From: Varanus komodoensis
Taxonomy: Eukaryota; Chordata; Lepidosauria; Squamata; Varanidae
DNA: 64,000 nt
Direction of reading: 5' to 3'
Assembly: GCF_004798865.1 (NCBI RefSeq)
Contig: NW_025336347.1
Coordinates: 21,389,430 to 21,453,429 of the forward strand
Notes under the pieces: generated by a model
Told to the model about the DNA's origin: nothing
The model's database searches: none
The model's input: only the letters and a program-made list of their open reading frames with translations
Translations under genes and position numbers: made by a program
Shown here: positions 1 to 11,999 of the stretch, piece after piece
Position numbering within the stretch: the stretch's first letter is position 1
Layout of the letters: the number at the start of each line of letters is the position of its first letter

Positions 1-129
1 CCCTTCGCCAGTGCTTTTCCATTGACACTGAGGACAAACAGCCCGACCTGTGAGAAGGAGAGAAGAGTGTCTCCCTCAGAAGCCTCCCCATAAGGAAAAA
101 TGTCTCCAGGTAATATCGCATTCACACAC

Positions 130-245
130 CTGTTAGCCTCTTTATTATTTTACGCAGAACAAAGTACTGCCTGGGGAAATTGCAGAAATTCTTCTCCAGC
201 TCAATGGAGACCTGGGTCAGCTCCTGGGCCTGGGCCTTTTCGCAC
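130..245 (-). CDS. TRIM39: TRIM39 coding exon 5: linker before B30.2 (116 nt)
   Basis: It begins with the base completing the split Arg codon of exon 4, then CEKAQAQEL, VSIELEKNF and NFPRQYFVLRKI, the conserved linker just before PRY/SPRY. The acceptor is CTTGTAG and the donor GTGTGTG. It ends in phase 1, as expected for the junction to the last exon, which is not in the window. Confidence 0.9.
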
Positions 246-3200
246 CTACAAGGAAGGGATTATAGCAGGCTGGGTCAAGTCTTGTCATGCATCCGCAAGT
301 CCCCCATCAGCTTCCATTTGAAAGCCAACAAGAGCCCAGACCTCAAATACTTGACATGCAATGGTCTGATTCACAAATAGATGGTGGAAGGGTTCCTTCC
401 ATGAACCAAAGGACCTCTTATTTGATTAAAGCTCCCACTGACGGCACGTGGGAAGGGGGATTTTCACTGATCCCTCCTCCCCCAACTTGCAGTTCCCCAC
501 ATTCTGATGGGTCCCCCCAAACCTCTGGAACAGATTTTCTGGGTGCACAGAAGGCTGCAGAAGGAAAGGTGAACCAGTGGAAATTGCTGCCTCATTGCAG
601 GTAGTGGGTGCCCTGACCATCCTTTCCATAAGCAGAATTCCATTTGTGGGATCGTATGATCCAACCCTAAGTATGATCAAAGTTGCAGATATTTGGTGAG
701 GAAGAGTGGAATCTTCCAGAGCTCCACATAGCTCTCTGCCACACACCTAAATATTTTTAATAGCTGATTTCATAGAGAATACATCTGGGAGTTGCTACTA
801 AACTGAATGGAACCTCCATCTTCAGAATCAGTTCACTTCAGCACATGCTGGGAACAAGCTGACTGTGGTCTTCCCAGAGGCATCTAAAGGAACGTCTCCT
901 GTATGTACCTGCTCAAACCTCTTCTGGTGCCCTCGCCAAAGAAAATTAAGTGACTGGCTAGAAGAGAGAGGGCCTTCTCAGTTGTGGCACCCCATTCAAG
1001 GAATGCACTCCCCATGAAGACTCACCCGGCACCTACATTGTTTTCTTTCAGGTGCTGGGCAAAGCCCTTCCTTTTTTCCCAAGCCTTTAAGGGGTTTTTT
1101 TTTTTAAGTTTTAAAAAATGTTTGATTCCTGTGCTGTTTGGGTTTTTGTATTTTATCATTTCGCTTCTGTAATCCACCAAAAAAATTGTAATTAGGCAGA
1201 TTAAAAATATATAACCAGACTAGACAGTACAATTCCAGACTAGATAAACCTTTGTCTGAACCAGCAGAAATTCTTTTAGGCCCACATACACAATCCCCTT
1301 TGGTCTTTTAAGTCATCCCAGTTGCCCAACTCAGCTCATCCTAACTTTCTTTTCCAAATGTAAGCTCAGTTGCATAGGTAACAGGAAGCTGCCTTACAAC
1401 AGTCAGATGAGCTATCCCAGTATTATCTACTCTGGACAGCAGCAACTTTCCAGGGATTCAGGCAGAGTCTGTCTTTCCCATCACCTTCTATCAGAAGTGT
1501 TTAAGCAGAAATGTTGAGGAAGGTCCCAGGACCTCCAGTATGCAAAGAAGCTGCTTGACACAGAGCTATACACCACTCTAGATTGTTTGCCAAGCTTCAC
1601 TGATGCAGGAATCCTGTAAGCAGAGTCCTGGGTTTATATTTCAGCTCAGGGCTGGAACTGCTTGGGTAGCCCATAGCTGGTATTTCGGTCCTCTGTGAAG
1701 TCTAAGCTGCAACAGGATAATAAAGCTACGTGCCCATGAGGACAGAGTATGCCACTGCTTCACACATATAAACCAACGGGGTTAAAACACAAAGAACTGT
1801 GTGAATGCAGGCACAGAGTTAGGAGGCGATCCAAGGCTGCCACTCTTTGTAAACTTAAAGCCAGTAATGACCAATGATGTCCCAGCCGGCTGCTGGCAAG
1901 ACCTGCCCCACAGAGCCAGAATAACCAGAAGCTAGACTACTGAGGTGGCCAAAGAGGAATTTGGTCCTTACCTTTCAAGAGTGGTCTTCACATCCTGCAT
2001 AAGAACAAGTAAAATTGGTTAAGATTAATTTGGTGACATAGGGACCCACCCAATGATTAAAAAATGCCCTCCTGGACAAGAGTAATGAAGGAGAACCTGC
2101 TGCACTATCCTTAACTAAAGCGACAGAACACTATCCATTACCTGAAAAGCACATGCAACAGTTAAAACTCCACAAATTTGCTACAAGATACATACTTGTA
2201 TCTTTTTTGCATTTTGTGCAAAAAGGAAAAAAATCATCCACCACCATGCAGCTGCAGCATCCAAAAATAGCTGTTCAAGTGTCACAGATGAGTAGGGATG
2301 GGGGTGTTCTCAGGATCACATCAGACTGTCGTTTCCCTCGGTGCTGTGCCCATCCCACTCTCTGTGCAGGAGCCTGCAGAGACAGAGCTCGATGCACCTG
2401 CCTCCCATCTGTGAGATGGATACTGATCATATCCATGGACATAAGCAAGTAGGCTCACAGCCCATACACGCTTAAGCAAACATCAGGTGGGGATGGATGC
2501 ATGTGGAGAGCAACATGGGTTGACAGTGACCTGGCTAAGAGTTCTGAGCATCTGCATAAGGCTAAATAGCACATTTTAAATCACTCATTATTAAGATGTT
2601 TTACAATCATACACTAAAAGCCTCCCACATTCTGCAACCAGGATCTGTGATTTAAAAAAAAAATCATTTTCTCTTCTCTCTAAACCTCCTCTCATGCCAG
2701 AGTAAAAGCTAAATTTGCTTCAGTTTCCTTAGCTGTGGTTATTCTTAGCTGCAGAACATATCTATTCCACCTTTCCTCTAAGAAACTCGAGGTGGCATAC
2801 ATAAGGCTCTCTCACTCTAACAACCCAGAAACCCTTCAGGGTGAATAGACTTGTCCTGAGATACCCAGTATGCACCATAACAGATCCACAAACACAAGAC
2901 ATGGAAATTCGTTGGCTAAAATGAAAGCTAGGATTCTCTTGGAAAGCCAGGAAGAAGTTCAAAAGTAGTTCAAACCCTCTGTGGAATGGCCATGATTGTG
3001 CTGTAAACCAAAGGGCCTGAATCTCTCTCTTTCTGAGGATTTTGGAGACATCCCTAGAGGCGACATTCTGGCTGTAGATTGGACCAAGGCCACAGAAGAA
3101 CAAGGACAAAAGCAAAGGGGCAGGGCCAAAAAAGCTAGCATATTTTAGCTTCAAGTAGTTATTGCCAGACAAAGCCTTAGGAAGGATGATGCAATAACTT

Positions 3201-6200
3201 AAAATGGAAAAAAGATGGGCAAACACTGGGAAACTACCAAATGACTGGGAATTGAGGGAAGAGGCTGGGGAAGGAGACATCATCATCTGGAGAAGCCCAG
3301 ATTGCTGGATTGGGACCAGCAGGAGAACAGCATTTGGGACTGCAGGCTGTAAACCAGTTCTCCTACTTTACAGATTCCACAGTAATCAATGTTATGGATT
3401 TCAGAAGGCCTTTTCCTGTAACAGACTGGAAATTTCCAAGTCTCCTAATCACTCGATTTCTTAGAAATCAGATACCTGATCCCTCAGAAATCCAAAGTTG
3501 CTATTCCTGCCCTGAGCCCTCCAAGTTATGTGGTCAATGACTGTCTATTATTTTTTATCTTCTGGCTTTGTGGTTGCAAGGAACTCAAAGGAACTTGCAT
3601 GATCCTCTTCTCCCTTCTATCCTCACAACCGTCCTTCCTTCATTTAAAACTTTAATACTCTGCCCTATACATAAAAGTACCAGAAGGCCAGGCTTAAAGT
3701 CAGTGACTGGCCTGAAGTCACCCAATGCGCTTCACAGCTAAGTGCAGACAAGAACCTGAACCTTCTGAGGGCCGGTCAAGCACTCAAATCGCTACCCCAC
3801 ACTTGCTCTTCATCCCGGGCTCTTTTCAATGGAACCCAAAGCATACCTGACACCCCAAGTGCCCCCTTCCCTTTCCCACATCATTACCCAATGACACCAG
3901 GCCAAGCACATCAGACTTCCAAGGAATGGGACGAAGCAAATGATTTTTGGGAGCACTTCTGATCGAGTTCCATCACAGTTACCCAAGAAAATTAATAGGC
4001 CTCAAGGAAGCCGTGGACAATAGGGGTCATTCCAGCAGTATGAGCTCCCCTTGGGTGAGCCACACAAAGCCACACACCTTGAGCATCTCCATGCCCGACT
4101 GCAGGCATTTCTCCTCAATCTCTATGGTGAGGCTGTTGAGGGCGACTCGTTGCTCAGAGAGCTCAGCCACATTGTCCTTCAACTTCTGCAGGATCTCCTT
4201 CTCCTCATTCTCCAGGCGCCGCATCAGCACTTCTTGCTCCTCTGCCAGAAACAAGTGCAACTCCTCAAACTCACTGATGATGAGCTGGCGGCGATCCTCG
4301 ACCTTCCGCTGTAGAGAAATGGGAGAAAGCTTTGGATAAGCCTGGGGCTCACATCCAATTCATTAGTAGCAGGTTCTGAGTAGATCATTCAAATACACAT
4401 AACTGTGTTCTTGCAGTTTGAGAGAACTGGGACATGAATCAGGAGGACAAGGGTTCGAATCTCTACCTGTGTATACCAGTTATGCAGCAAGGGTGGGAGG
4501 GCGCTGTTGTACTAATATCCTGCTAGTGAAATCCTGTGGGCAGCTCGTTAACCACCGTGAGAACACAATGCTGGACTAAGTGGACCCTTTGTTGGACCCA
4601 ACATGGCTGTTCCTATGTTTTTAGATGTGAAGCTCACTGCATTATTTATTTATTTTATTTATTATTTATTTAGAGAACTTCTATGCCGCCCCATTCGCCG
4701 AAGCCTCGGGGCGGCTCACAATCATAAATAAACAAACACAATATAAAACAGTATAATTTAAGTCGCCCTGGCCAAAGAATAAAATAAATAAATAGTATTA
4801 ACAATTAAAATAACATTTGAATAAAAAGGTCTTCGCCTGGCGCCGAAAAACAAATAACGACAGTGCCAGGCAGACCTGTCTGGGGAGCAAATTCCATAGA
4901 TTGGGCGCCACCGCAGAGAAAGCCCTCCCCCGAGTACCCACCCTCCTAATTTCCTTCACGGAGGGCTCCCGGAGAAGGGCCTCTCCCACTGATCTCAAGG
5001 GGGCGGGTGGGCATATATGTATGTAAGCGCTCCTTCAGGTAACCAGGACCCAAGCCATTTAGGGCTTTATAGGTCATAACCAACAACTTGAATTGGGCCC
5101 GGACTTCAATGGAGAGCCAGTGAAGCTGACGGAGAACTGGAGTCATGTGAACATAATGTCCAGTCCCCATCAGCAGCCTAGCAGCTCTATTTTGAACCGA
5201 TTGAAGTATCCAGACCGTTTTCAAGGGCAGCCCCATGTAGAGCATGTTACAGAAGTCAGGAAGTCATCAATGCGTGTGTCACCGTCACTACGCATTCGTT
5301 CTCCAGGTAGGGGCGCAGCTGATGGATCAGCCAAAGCTGAAAGAAAGCGCTCCTCGCCACTGCTGTCACCTGAGTTTCCAGTGAAAGCTCTGGGTCGAGG
5401 AGCACTCCCAAGCTGCGGACCTTGTCCCTAAGAGGGAGTGCAACCCCATTCAGGACTAGGTTCAGGTCCCCTTCCCTGAAGCCTGATCTGCCAACCAACA
5501 GGACCTCTGTCTTGTCTGGATTGAGCTTCAGTTTATTGGCCCTCATCCAGCCCATTACCTTGGCCATGCACCAGTTCAGTACAGCCACTGCTTCACCTGG
5601 ATTGGTAGAAAACGAGAGGTAGAGCTGGGTATCATCAGCGTCCTGATGATTCCACAGCCCACACCTCCTGATGAGCTCCCCCAGTGGTTTCATGTATATG
5701 TTAAATAGCAAGAGTGACAAAATGGACCCCTGCGGAACTCCATGGCATAGCTGCCATGGCGCAGAGCCATAGTCCCCCAGCATCACCTTCTGGAACCGGC
5801 CATTGAGATAGGAGCAGAACCACTGCAAAGCAGTGCCTCCGACCCCCAATCCCGCTAGCCTATCCAGAAGGATACCATGGTCAATGGTATCGAAAGCCGC
5901 CAAGAGGTCCAGAAGAACCAACAGGGACGCACTCCCCCTGTCTCTCTCCCTGCACAGGTCATCGTACAGGGCGACCAAGGCAGATTCAGTACCANNNNNN
6001 NNNNNNNNNNNNNNNNNNNNNNNNNNNNNNNNNNNNNNNNNNNNNNNNNNNNNNNNNNNNNNNNNNNNNNNNNNNNNNNNNNNNNNNNNNNNNNCTAGCC
6101 TATCCAGAAGGATACCATGGTCAATGGTATCGAAAGCCGCCAAGAGGTCCAGAAGAACCAACAGGGACGCACTCCCCCTGTCTCTCTCCCTGCACAGGTC

Positions 6201-9200
6201 ATCGTACAGGGCGACCAAGGCAGATTCAGTACTGTACCCGGGTCTGAAGCTGGACTGAAATGGGTCCAGATAATGACCTGTGTGTGTCACTCAAACTCTG
6301 ACTGGGTGTGCACAGCATGACCACCCAGCCACCCCACATTTACACAAAAGCCATGGTATGCTTCTGTGTAAATGTGAACCCAGAGCATTTCCAGCAGCAT
6401 GACTTGCTGGTGGGCAACAAGCCACTTTGACAAGCAGTGGCTTGTACTAGAAGTTGTTTCACTCATATTGGGATGTCATCTTGTCTGAACACAGGTGCTT
6501 AACCCCCTCAAGGAAGTGGTGAACAAGCCCCATGGCAAGAGTGGAAAACTCCCTTTGCTGCTCTTACAAAACTTGCCCAGGCTGCTGCTAGTGTTAGTCA
6601 CCCCAGTAATGCCCAAGTGGCAGAGTGAAGTGACAGTGGCTGGTTCTGTGCCCACCATGCAATTGTGAGCCTTCTGAATCCACACTTGCAGAAGTGCAAA
6701 ATAGCAGGCTTCATCAGCCCAATGTCCCATAGACTGTCTGCTGCCAAAGTACAGCAAGAACTTTTCATAGGCAGTGTCCAAAAGAAGCTGTCGAGAGGTT
6801 TATTGCTTACTTCAGTTTCTCTTGACAGTTGTCGAAAGGTGAGCTGTCAAGAGAAACCAAAGCTGTGCCTTATCTTTGTTCACAAAAGGGGAGGGCCACC
6901 AGATCACTCCTTCATGGAAAAACCTTTTGTGTGAGGGGGCTGGCCATGACTCCTTTCAGGTTCCTCTCACTTTTCCAACCTTTTTCACCATTCTAGATGA
7001 TGGAAGTTGGGAAAGTACAAGTCATCCCAGTTAGAGGAGCACAGACAATAATTAACACACTACAACAACCGAGCCTCTTGGATGAGATGGGCCAGTATCA
7101 CATCAAATCATACACAAATTCCATCAGCCTGGAAGAAGACTCTTCTCCTCCCCAACCTTCTGATGCCAGCAGCGACCTTTCTGGCAGGCTGAGCTAAGGG
7201 AGCTGATGGGGGGAAGCAGGGCCATTCTATCAGTCCTGCTGAGAAGCACCCTCTTGAAGTCTTCTGCCATCTCAACTATCACCACCATCAGCCATCCCAA
7301 CAGGCTGCTAAAAGACTACTTCATTTTCCCCTACACATCCTCTTTTCCTTGTGTGTGGTATCTCTGTAGATTGCAACCCCACATGCAAGGATCATCTTGT
7401 TTAACTGATACTTTGAAAACCACCCCAGAAGCATCTTTGGATGAGGCACCAGATGAATGTGCTCTAAATAAGCAGTAATCCAAGAATGACGTGTGACTTA
7501 GTCTCAGAGCTAAGGCCAAACCTGTGTCTCTTACATCACTTGCTTTGGAAGGAGATTCCAGCCCTAGGGGACAAGAGACTGAACAAAGAGGAGAAAACAC
7601 CTGCCTTGAGCTCTCCAGGCTTCTTCTCTTCCCGAGATTTGCAGTGGGCGATCTCCTGCAGTTTTCGTTCTAAGGGTTCCAAGCACTTCTGCATCTTTTC
7701 CTGCACAGAACAAAAGACAGCATAATTGTGGGGGAGGGAGGGATGAGGGCCTAGCCACCCTGTTGATTCAGTATCCCAATTCTCTACCAAATGCCTGAGA
7801 AGCCCACAAGCAGAACCTGCAATTAACTGCCCTTTCCTTAACTGACTGCTCTCCACCAGCTCTTCAATCCACTGCGATTCCAGTTAGCCATCATGATTGA
7901 TAGCTATTAACTTGTTTGACAAATAGACCAATATTCCGTAATAGAAAAAGCTGCACTGAGAATACACAAACACGATAAACAAGGAATGAGGAATGTGTGC
8001 CTTCCAAATGGCTGGGAAGCACCAGTTAAGTACTTTGCCTAATGGGATAGTGTCAGCAGTTCCTGACAGAGCAATCCTTATACACCCTTAAATAGCATAA
8101 ACCTAAGCCTTGAACAAAATGGGGATTTCACAAATATCGAAGTCTTATGTACTTATGCAGGCTAGTTAATTGTCCCAGCATAATTTTAGATATAGCAATG
8201 AGGTTGATTAGTTTATCAATAAAATACCATTCCCATTGGTAAAAAATTTGTCAACTATCTCATGAGCTACACATTGTTTTTAAAACCGAAGGAAGTGGTA
8301 GCTTCTTCCTTAGAATCACACAATCTGATTAATACATTGCTGTTCTCTTATGTTATATGTTGTTTTCATGCCTTAACTGTAATCATTAAACATGAGAGTA
8401 AAGCCACCACTGCAGTTTTCAAAAAACATGTTTTTTAGAAAAAATCTTAATGGTGCCAGAACTACATCCAATGGTTCGGTTGACCTGAAGAACTTGTAAA
8501 CTGACACCTGGATTTCTAGGTTATCCAGGAAGGAAGGAAGGACGGACGGAAGGACGGAAGGAAGGAAGACATCAAGACAGTGCAGAATCACCCTTTAATA
8601 AGATTACATCTTCCCTGGTTTCATATACCTGAAACAAACGTTGCCTTAAGTTTTTTGCCTCAAGTCTTTTCCAATTTCACGTGCTTTCTTTCCATGATGC
8701 AAATTACAACTTTGCTACCAAGGTCTCTGCAAGGGACAAAATCCCTTCCCTGTTTTCACTTCCCTCTTTCATTGCTGTCTTTTCACAGGTATGAATATTT
8801 GCCCTTTGGATCTGATACAGTAGCGCAAAATGGACATAGAACATAATTGTATTATCATATTCGACATACCTGTTCTTTCTACATGAAAACTATGAGCAAG
8901 TCCCCTGGAGCCTCTATGGTAAGGCGGCAGTGGGCAGAGAGTAGATCTTCAGATGTCTGAGACTTCAACTTCCAGACATGGCTGCCAGTGCAGCCAATGG
9001 CCTGGGCTGCAAGATCACTGGGGAAAAGAAGTCGTGGTTACTTCTTTTTCTTGCCTTAATGCATGCCGGTATTTGCCTTATTACCCTTCTGAAGCAGAGG
9101 TTGCTGGACTGTCTGAACCCAATGAGATTTTTGGGGTAGCAGCAGCTTCCAACCTACCCCAGAACCCTACAATAAACCATGGCTTCTTTTCCCCAGTGAT

Positions 9201-11748
9201 CACACAAATTTGGCCAATGAATTGGTCCAAAAATCTGGAGAGCTGCTTGCTGCTCACCTCTGCCCTAAAGTACCTTTTGCCAATCCTGGATCCCTAGTTG
9301 CTGTTGGCTTCAAACTCCCATCATTCCCACCATTACGGCTAATGGTCAGCGACAATGGAATTAGGACACCATAACACCTAGGGATCCAAGAATAGGAGAA
9401 GCTTCCTTAAAGAAAAGGGGCTGTCTGATCTAACTGACTTGAAAGTGCTCAGTAAAACCAGGAAAGTTATTCCTATGATCTATTATCATTTCAATCTGCC
9501 TATCATCATCATATCATCATCATAATTTTAACTTTGTTACCACCCAATAGCCAAAACTCCAGAGCTTGTGGTATCTGGGTAATTATGGCCAGGAGAGGCA
9601 TTCCATCAGGTTTTACCTCCCCAAACTATGTCGGGCTTTATAGGATAAAACCACCACCTTAAACTGGGCGTTTGAGCAGGCCAACATTGGTGTTACATGC
9701 TCAGACTGTCTGGTTCCTGTTATTACTCTGGCTGCCACGTTTTGCACAAGCTGCAGCTTCTGAACAGTCATCAAGCGTAGTCCCATGTACTGTGTGTTGC
9801 AGCAATCTTGGTTAAGGATTACCAGAACATACATAAATTACTGATAGCAGGCTCTCTTTCCAGACAAAGGCACAGCTGGGCCAACAGCTGAAGCTGGTAT
9901 AAGGCACTCCTGAGCCACTTGGGCCTCCAGAGAGCAGATGAATTAAAGAGCACCCAAACTTGCTCCTTTAAGGGAAGAGCAACCCCATCTCAAACAGACT
10001 GAATTCCCTCAATTTGGTTAGAAGAACCACCCACTAACAGTATCTCAGTCTTGTTTGGATTGAGCTTCGGTTTGTTAGCCCTCATCCAGTTCATTGTCAC
10101 AGCCAGGCACATTCAGATTAGCACATCCACCTGCAGAAGATGTAAAGGAGAAATACAGCTGTGTGTCACCAGCATGCTGGTGACAATGTTCTCCAGAACA
10201 CCGGAGGACCTTGCCCCACAGGTTGAATAGCATGGGGTACAAGACTGACTTCTGCGGAACCCCATACTGGAGAACCCAAGGGGCACAGCAATATCCCCCA
10301 TACACCACTTTCTGGGGCCTGCCATCCAAGTGGAAGTAGAACCACTGCAGCGCAGTGCCCCTCACTCCCAGCTCAGACAGTTGTCCAGTACTTCAGGTTC
10401 AAACATCATGTTTATTACCTATCAGCCAGCTAACTGTAGTTTATTGAATAGGAGCAGAAGTGAGGAGTAAATGAATGCCATCATGATTTTCCATGATCTC
10501 TGAACTGACTCATTGCCTAGCTCACTTCTTGATGTTGCATTAATTGTAAAACCAATTGTCTTTCTGCTTCTACTCACTATTCTTGCCTTCCTACAAAAGC
10601 TACTGCAGACACTTATTTGTAAGTTTCTGCACTGAATTTTGGTTACCCCCCACATCAAATTTCATATTCCTGCTTGCTTATTTTGAGTTTTTTCATTCTA
10701 TTAACTCTCTGATTCTCTCCCTTTAATAATAAACTCTGTGTTCATAGAAAGAGTCCAAAATGAAACCACTGAGAAAAAAATGAAGGCATCAACAGGAGAA
10801 CCCCAAACTCTATAGAAATACCCACCCCCAATAATAATCCTCAGAGGCAGAAGCTTCCCCACAACCGATTGAAAAAACAGCCCAGTGAGGATCAAGCAGA
10901 ATGCTGGGTATCCACTGGAAAAGAAAAAGAGGAAAACAAGACATGTGTGGGTGGGGTGAGTGAGTGGATCACTTGTTGGAGCCCCTTCTAATAGTTACAT
11001 TATTCTGGAGAAAAGGCATGACTGGTTAGAACTCAGAAAGAGTCATCCCTTTTGGGGACATGAATTTATCCTCAAGCACTACATTTTCAGCAGAAGATAA
11101 ACTACACATTATCCAAATTAAGATGAAATACAATGGCTCCAACCTGGACTTCCTGATTCCCAATCAGGTTGCACATTCCCAGTGCAAGCCCATCTGGAAC
11201 TGCGCTAATAACTGTCCAGTTCTGCAGGTCGGTATCAAATGCATACATCACCTGGCTGGTCATGGTGCTCTTTATGCCTCTCCATTCTTTTTAAGAAGCG
11301 TAATCTCAACTGTGCCCCACCACGACTCTACCTTGTATTCCTGGGAGGCGTCATCCAGGGACACAACTGTGTGTGAGCGGTGTTCATGGGAGATCTCACA
11401 CACTAAGCAAACAGCCTCCTGGTCCTCCTTGCAGAAGAGCCGAAGCACTTCGTTGTGCTTTTCGCACAAGTTCTCGTCCCGTACCTTGCGCTTGTTTGTG
11501 ACCTGCAGCTGCTTGGCTATCTCTACCATGTTGCCCAGCTGCCGGTTGGGCTTCAGAGTGCGGTGGCGGAAAGTCTTGCGGCAGACAGGACAGGGGAAGT
11601 CCCGGTTTAGGTCCTCCCACCAGCGGGTGATGCATACCCGGCAAAAGTTGTGACCACAGTCAATGATCACAGGGTCTTTCAGGTATTCCAGGCAGACGGA
11701 GCAGCTGGCTTCCACCTGGAGGTTCTCCAGAGGGTTTGTGGTGGCCAT
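130..11748 (-). CDS. TRIM39: TRIM39-like E3 ubiquitin ligase, five of six coding exons (B30.2 exon beyond left edge)
   Basis: A RING-type E3 ubiquitin ligase of the TRIM (RBCC) family. Coding exons on the minus strand are 11332-11748 (417 nt), 7605-7700 (96), 4078-4308 (231), 1972-1994 (23) and 130-245 (116), giving 294 residues with every junction in frame. The sizes match the standard TRIM exon pattern. Residues 1-139 hold a C3HC4 RING (C16, C19, C31, H33, C36, C39, C53, C56) and B-box 2 (C95, H98, C106, D109, C114, C117, H123, H126). Exons 2 and 3 form the coiled coil, and exon 5 is the linker with a NFPRQYF motif. Blocks such as VEASCSVCLEYLK, CLEPLE, EEKKPGELK and KCLQSG agree with TRIM39 as I know it, more than with other TRIMs. 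The ATG follows a 3' splice site (exon from 11753), so a non-coding exon lies upstream. The PRY/SPRY exon must lie left of base 1. In mammals TRIM39 sits in the MHC class I region. The intron 2 donor is GC, not GT. Confidence 0.92.
885..1200 (+). mobile_element. L2-clade LINE 3' end, decayed
   Basis: The plus strand gives the L2 C-terminal signature AFSVVAP...NALP in broken frames, then a T-rich 3'UTR. It lies in TRIM39 intron 4. Confidence 0.6.
1972..1994 (-). CDS. TRIM39: TRIM39 coding exon 4: 23-nt microexon
   Basis: A 23-nt exon encoding DVKTTLE plus two bases of the next codon. It is flanked by an acceptor ending TTATGCAG and a donor GTAAGG. The length and the DVK-T-LE motif are the hallmark of exon 4 in TRIM39-class genes. 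It was too short to show as an open reading frame and was placed by its splice signals and the family pattern. Confidence 0.9.
2760..3290. repeat. Dispersed repeat of unknown family, copy 1
   Basis: The segment around ATTTTAGCTTCAAGTA, the purine-rich run before it and the AAAACTGGGAAAC-like part after it recur at 36100-36430. The shared order over about 300 bp points to an interspersed repeat. No termini or coding were recognised. Confidence 0.4.
3600..3810 (-). mobile_element. tRNA-derived/CORE-type SINE fragment
   Basis: The antisense SINE signature 'ATCCTCACAA ... AGTCACCCAATG' and a tail of the 'TCAAATCGCTACCCCAC' type (B-box side) are visible in order. Confidence 0.5.
4078..4308 (-). 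CDS. TRIM39: TRIM39 coding exon 3: main coiled coil (231 nt)
   Basis: Seventy-seven codons, exactly the usual TRIM length, phase 0 at both ends. The acceptor is TTTCTCTACAG and the donor GTGTGT. The encoded helix is rich in E, L, K and R with heptad spacing (EFEELHLFLAEEQEVLMRRL region) and ends SGMEMLK. It should mediate the antiparallel TRIM dimer. Confidence 0.93.
4440..4625 (+). mobile_element. CR1 3' end
   Basis: Contains the CR1-like 'AATGCTGGACTAAGTGGACC' block and the end 'GGCTGTTCCTATGTTTTTA'. 5'-truncated. Confidence 0.6.
4640..6300 (-). mobile_element. L2-clade LINE, reverse transcriptase and 3'UTR
   Basis: Minus-strand frames encode the L2-type RT: DLLAAFDTIDHGILLDRL, GVPQGSILSLLLFNIYM, the catalytic ADDTQLYLSF and RANKLKLNPDKTEVLLVG. 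Downstream frames carry LHWLSIEVRAQFKLLVMTYKALNG and RAFSAVAPNLWN. The 3'UTR ends in the GC hairpin at 4684-4715 and an ATTT-rich tail. The RT frame is open over hundreds of codons apart from the assembly gap, so this copy is fairly young; frame breaks separate the three blocks. It lies in TRIM39 intron 2. Confidence 0.9.
5995..6094. other. Assembly gap, 100 N
   Basis: Exactly 100 N, a common placeholder size. The 138 bp before it (5855-5992) and after it (6095-6232) are identical. Confidence 0.99.
7605..7700 (-). CDS. TRIM39: TRIM39 coding exon 2: start of coiled coil (96 nt)
   Basis: Thirty-two codons, from EKMQKCLEPLE to EEKKPGELK, phase 0 at both ends. The acceptor TTCTGTGCAG is clear. 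The base pair after the last AAG codon is GC (7604-7603, reading GCAGGT) rather than GT. A GT lies four bases further on, but using it would add 4 nt and throw exon 3 out of frame, so a GC-AG intron is the simpler reading. Confidence 0.9.
9490..10400 (-). mobile_element. L2-clade LINE, old decayed copy
   Basis: Minus-strand fragments match L2 RT: GTALQWFYFHLDGR, GVPQKSV, DTQLYFSF and QLVQNVAARVITG. Many stops and frame breaks. It lies in TRIM39 intron 1. Confidence 0.75.
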
Positions 11749-11753
11749 GGCTC
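11332..11753 (-). CDS. TRIM39: TRIM39 coding exon 1: RING and B-box 2
   Basis: The coding part is 11332-11748. Five UTR bases (11749-11753) follow an acceptor reading TTTTCAG. The exon ends in ...QEYK, phase 0, with donor GTAGAG at 11331-11330. All eight zinc ligands of the RING and all eight of the B-box are present, so the catalytic half looks functional. Confidence 0.93.
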
Positions 11754-11999
11754 CTGAAAATCAGGGGGAAACATTGAAGTCAGAACCTTACAAAGCTCAA
11801 GTTTTAAAAAGTATTATTAAATGTAATGCATGATTCTTTTGGAAATATCAGTGCAACTTCCATATGGCTCCCAGTGGTTTTTCCAGCGAGGCAGCAATCA
11901 GATGCAAATCCCCTTAATGCAGGGTTAGTGGACCTGTGGCCTTCTAAATGTTGTCAGGCTTCAGTTTCCACTAGTTCTAACCAGCACGATCAAGGAGGA

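Noticed and set aside
2762-3286. 174-codon minus-strand frame
   Set aside because: It lies in a dispersed repeat also present at 36.1 kb; no domain.
5256-6290. Long reverse-transcriptase frame as a host gene
   Set aside because: The motifs are those of an L2-clade LINE, and the frame spans an assembly gap with duplicated flanks.
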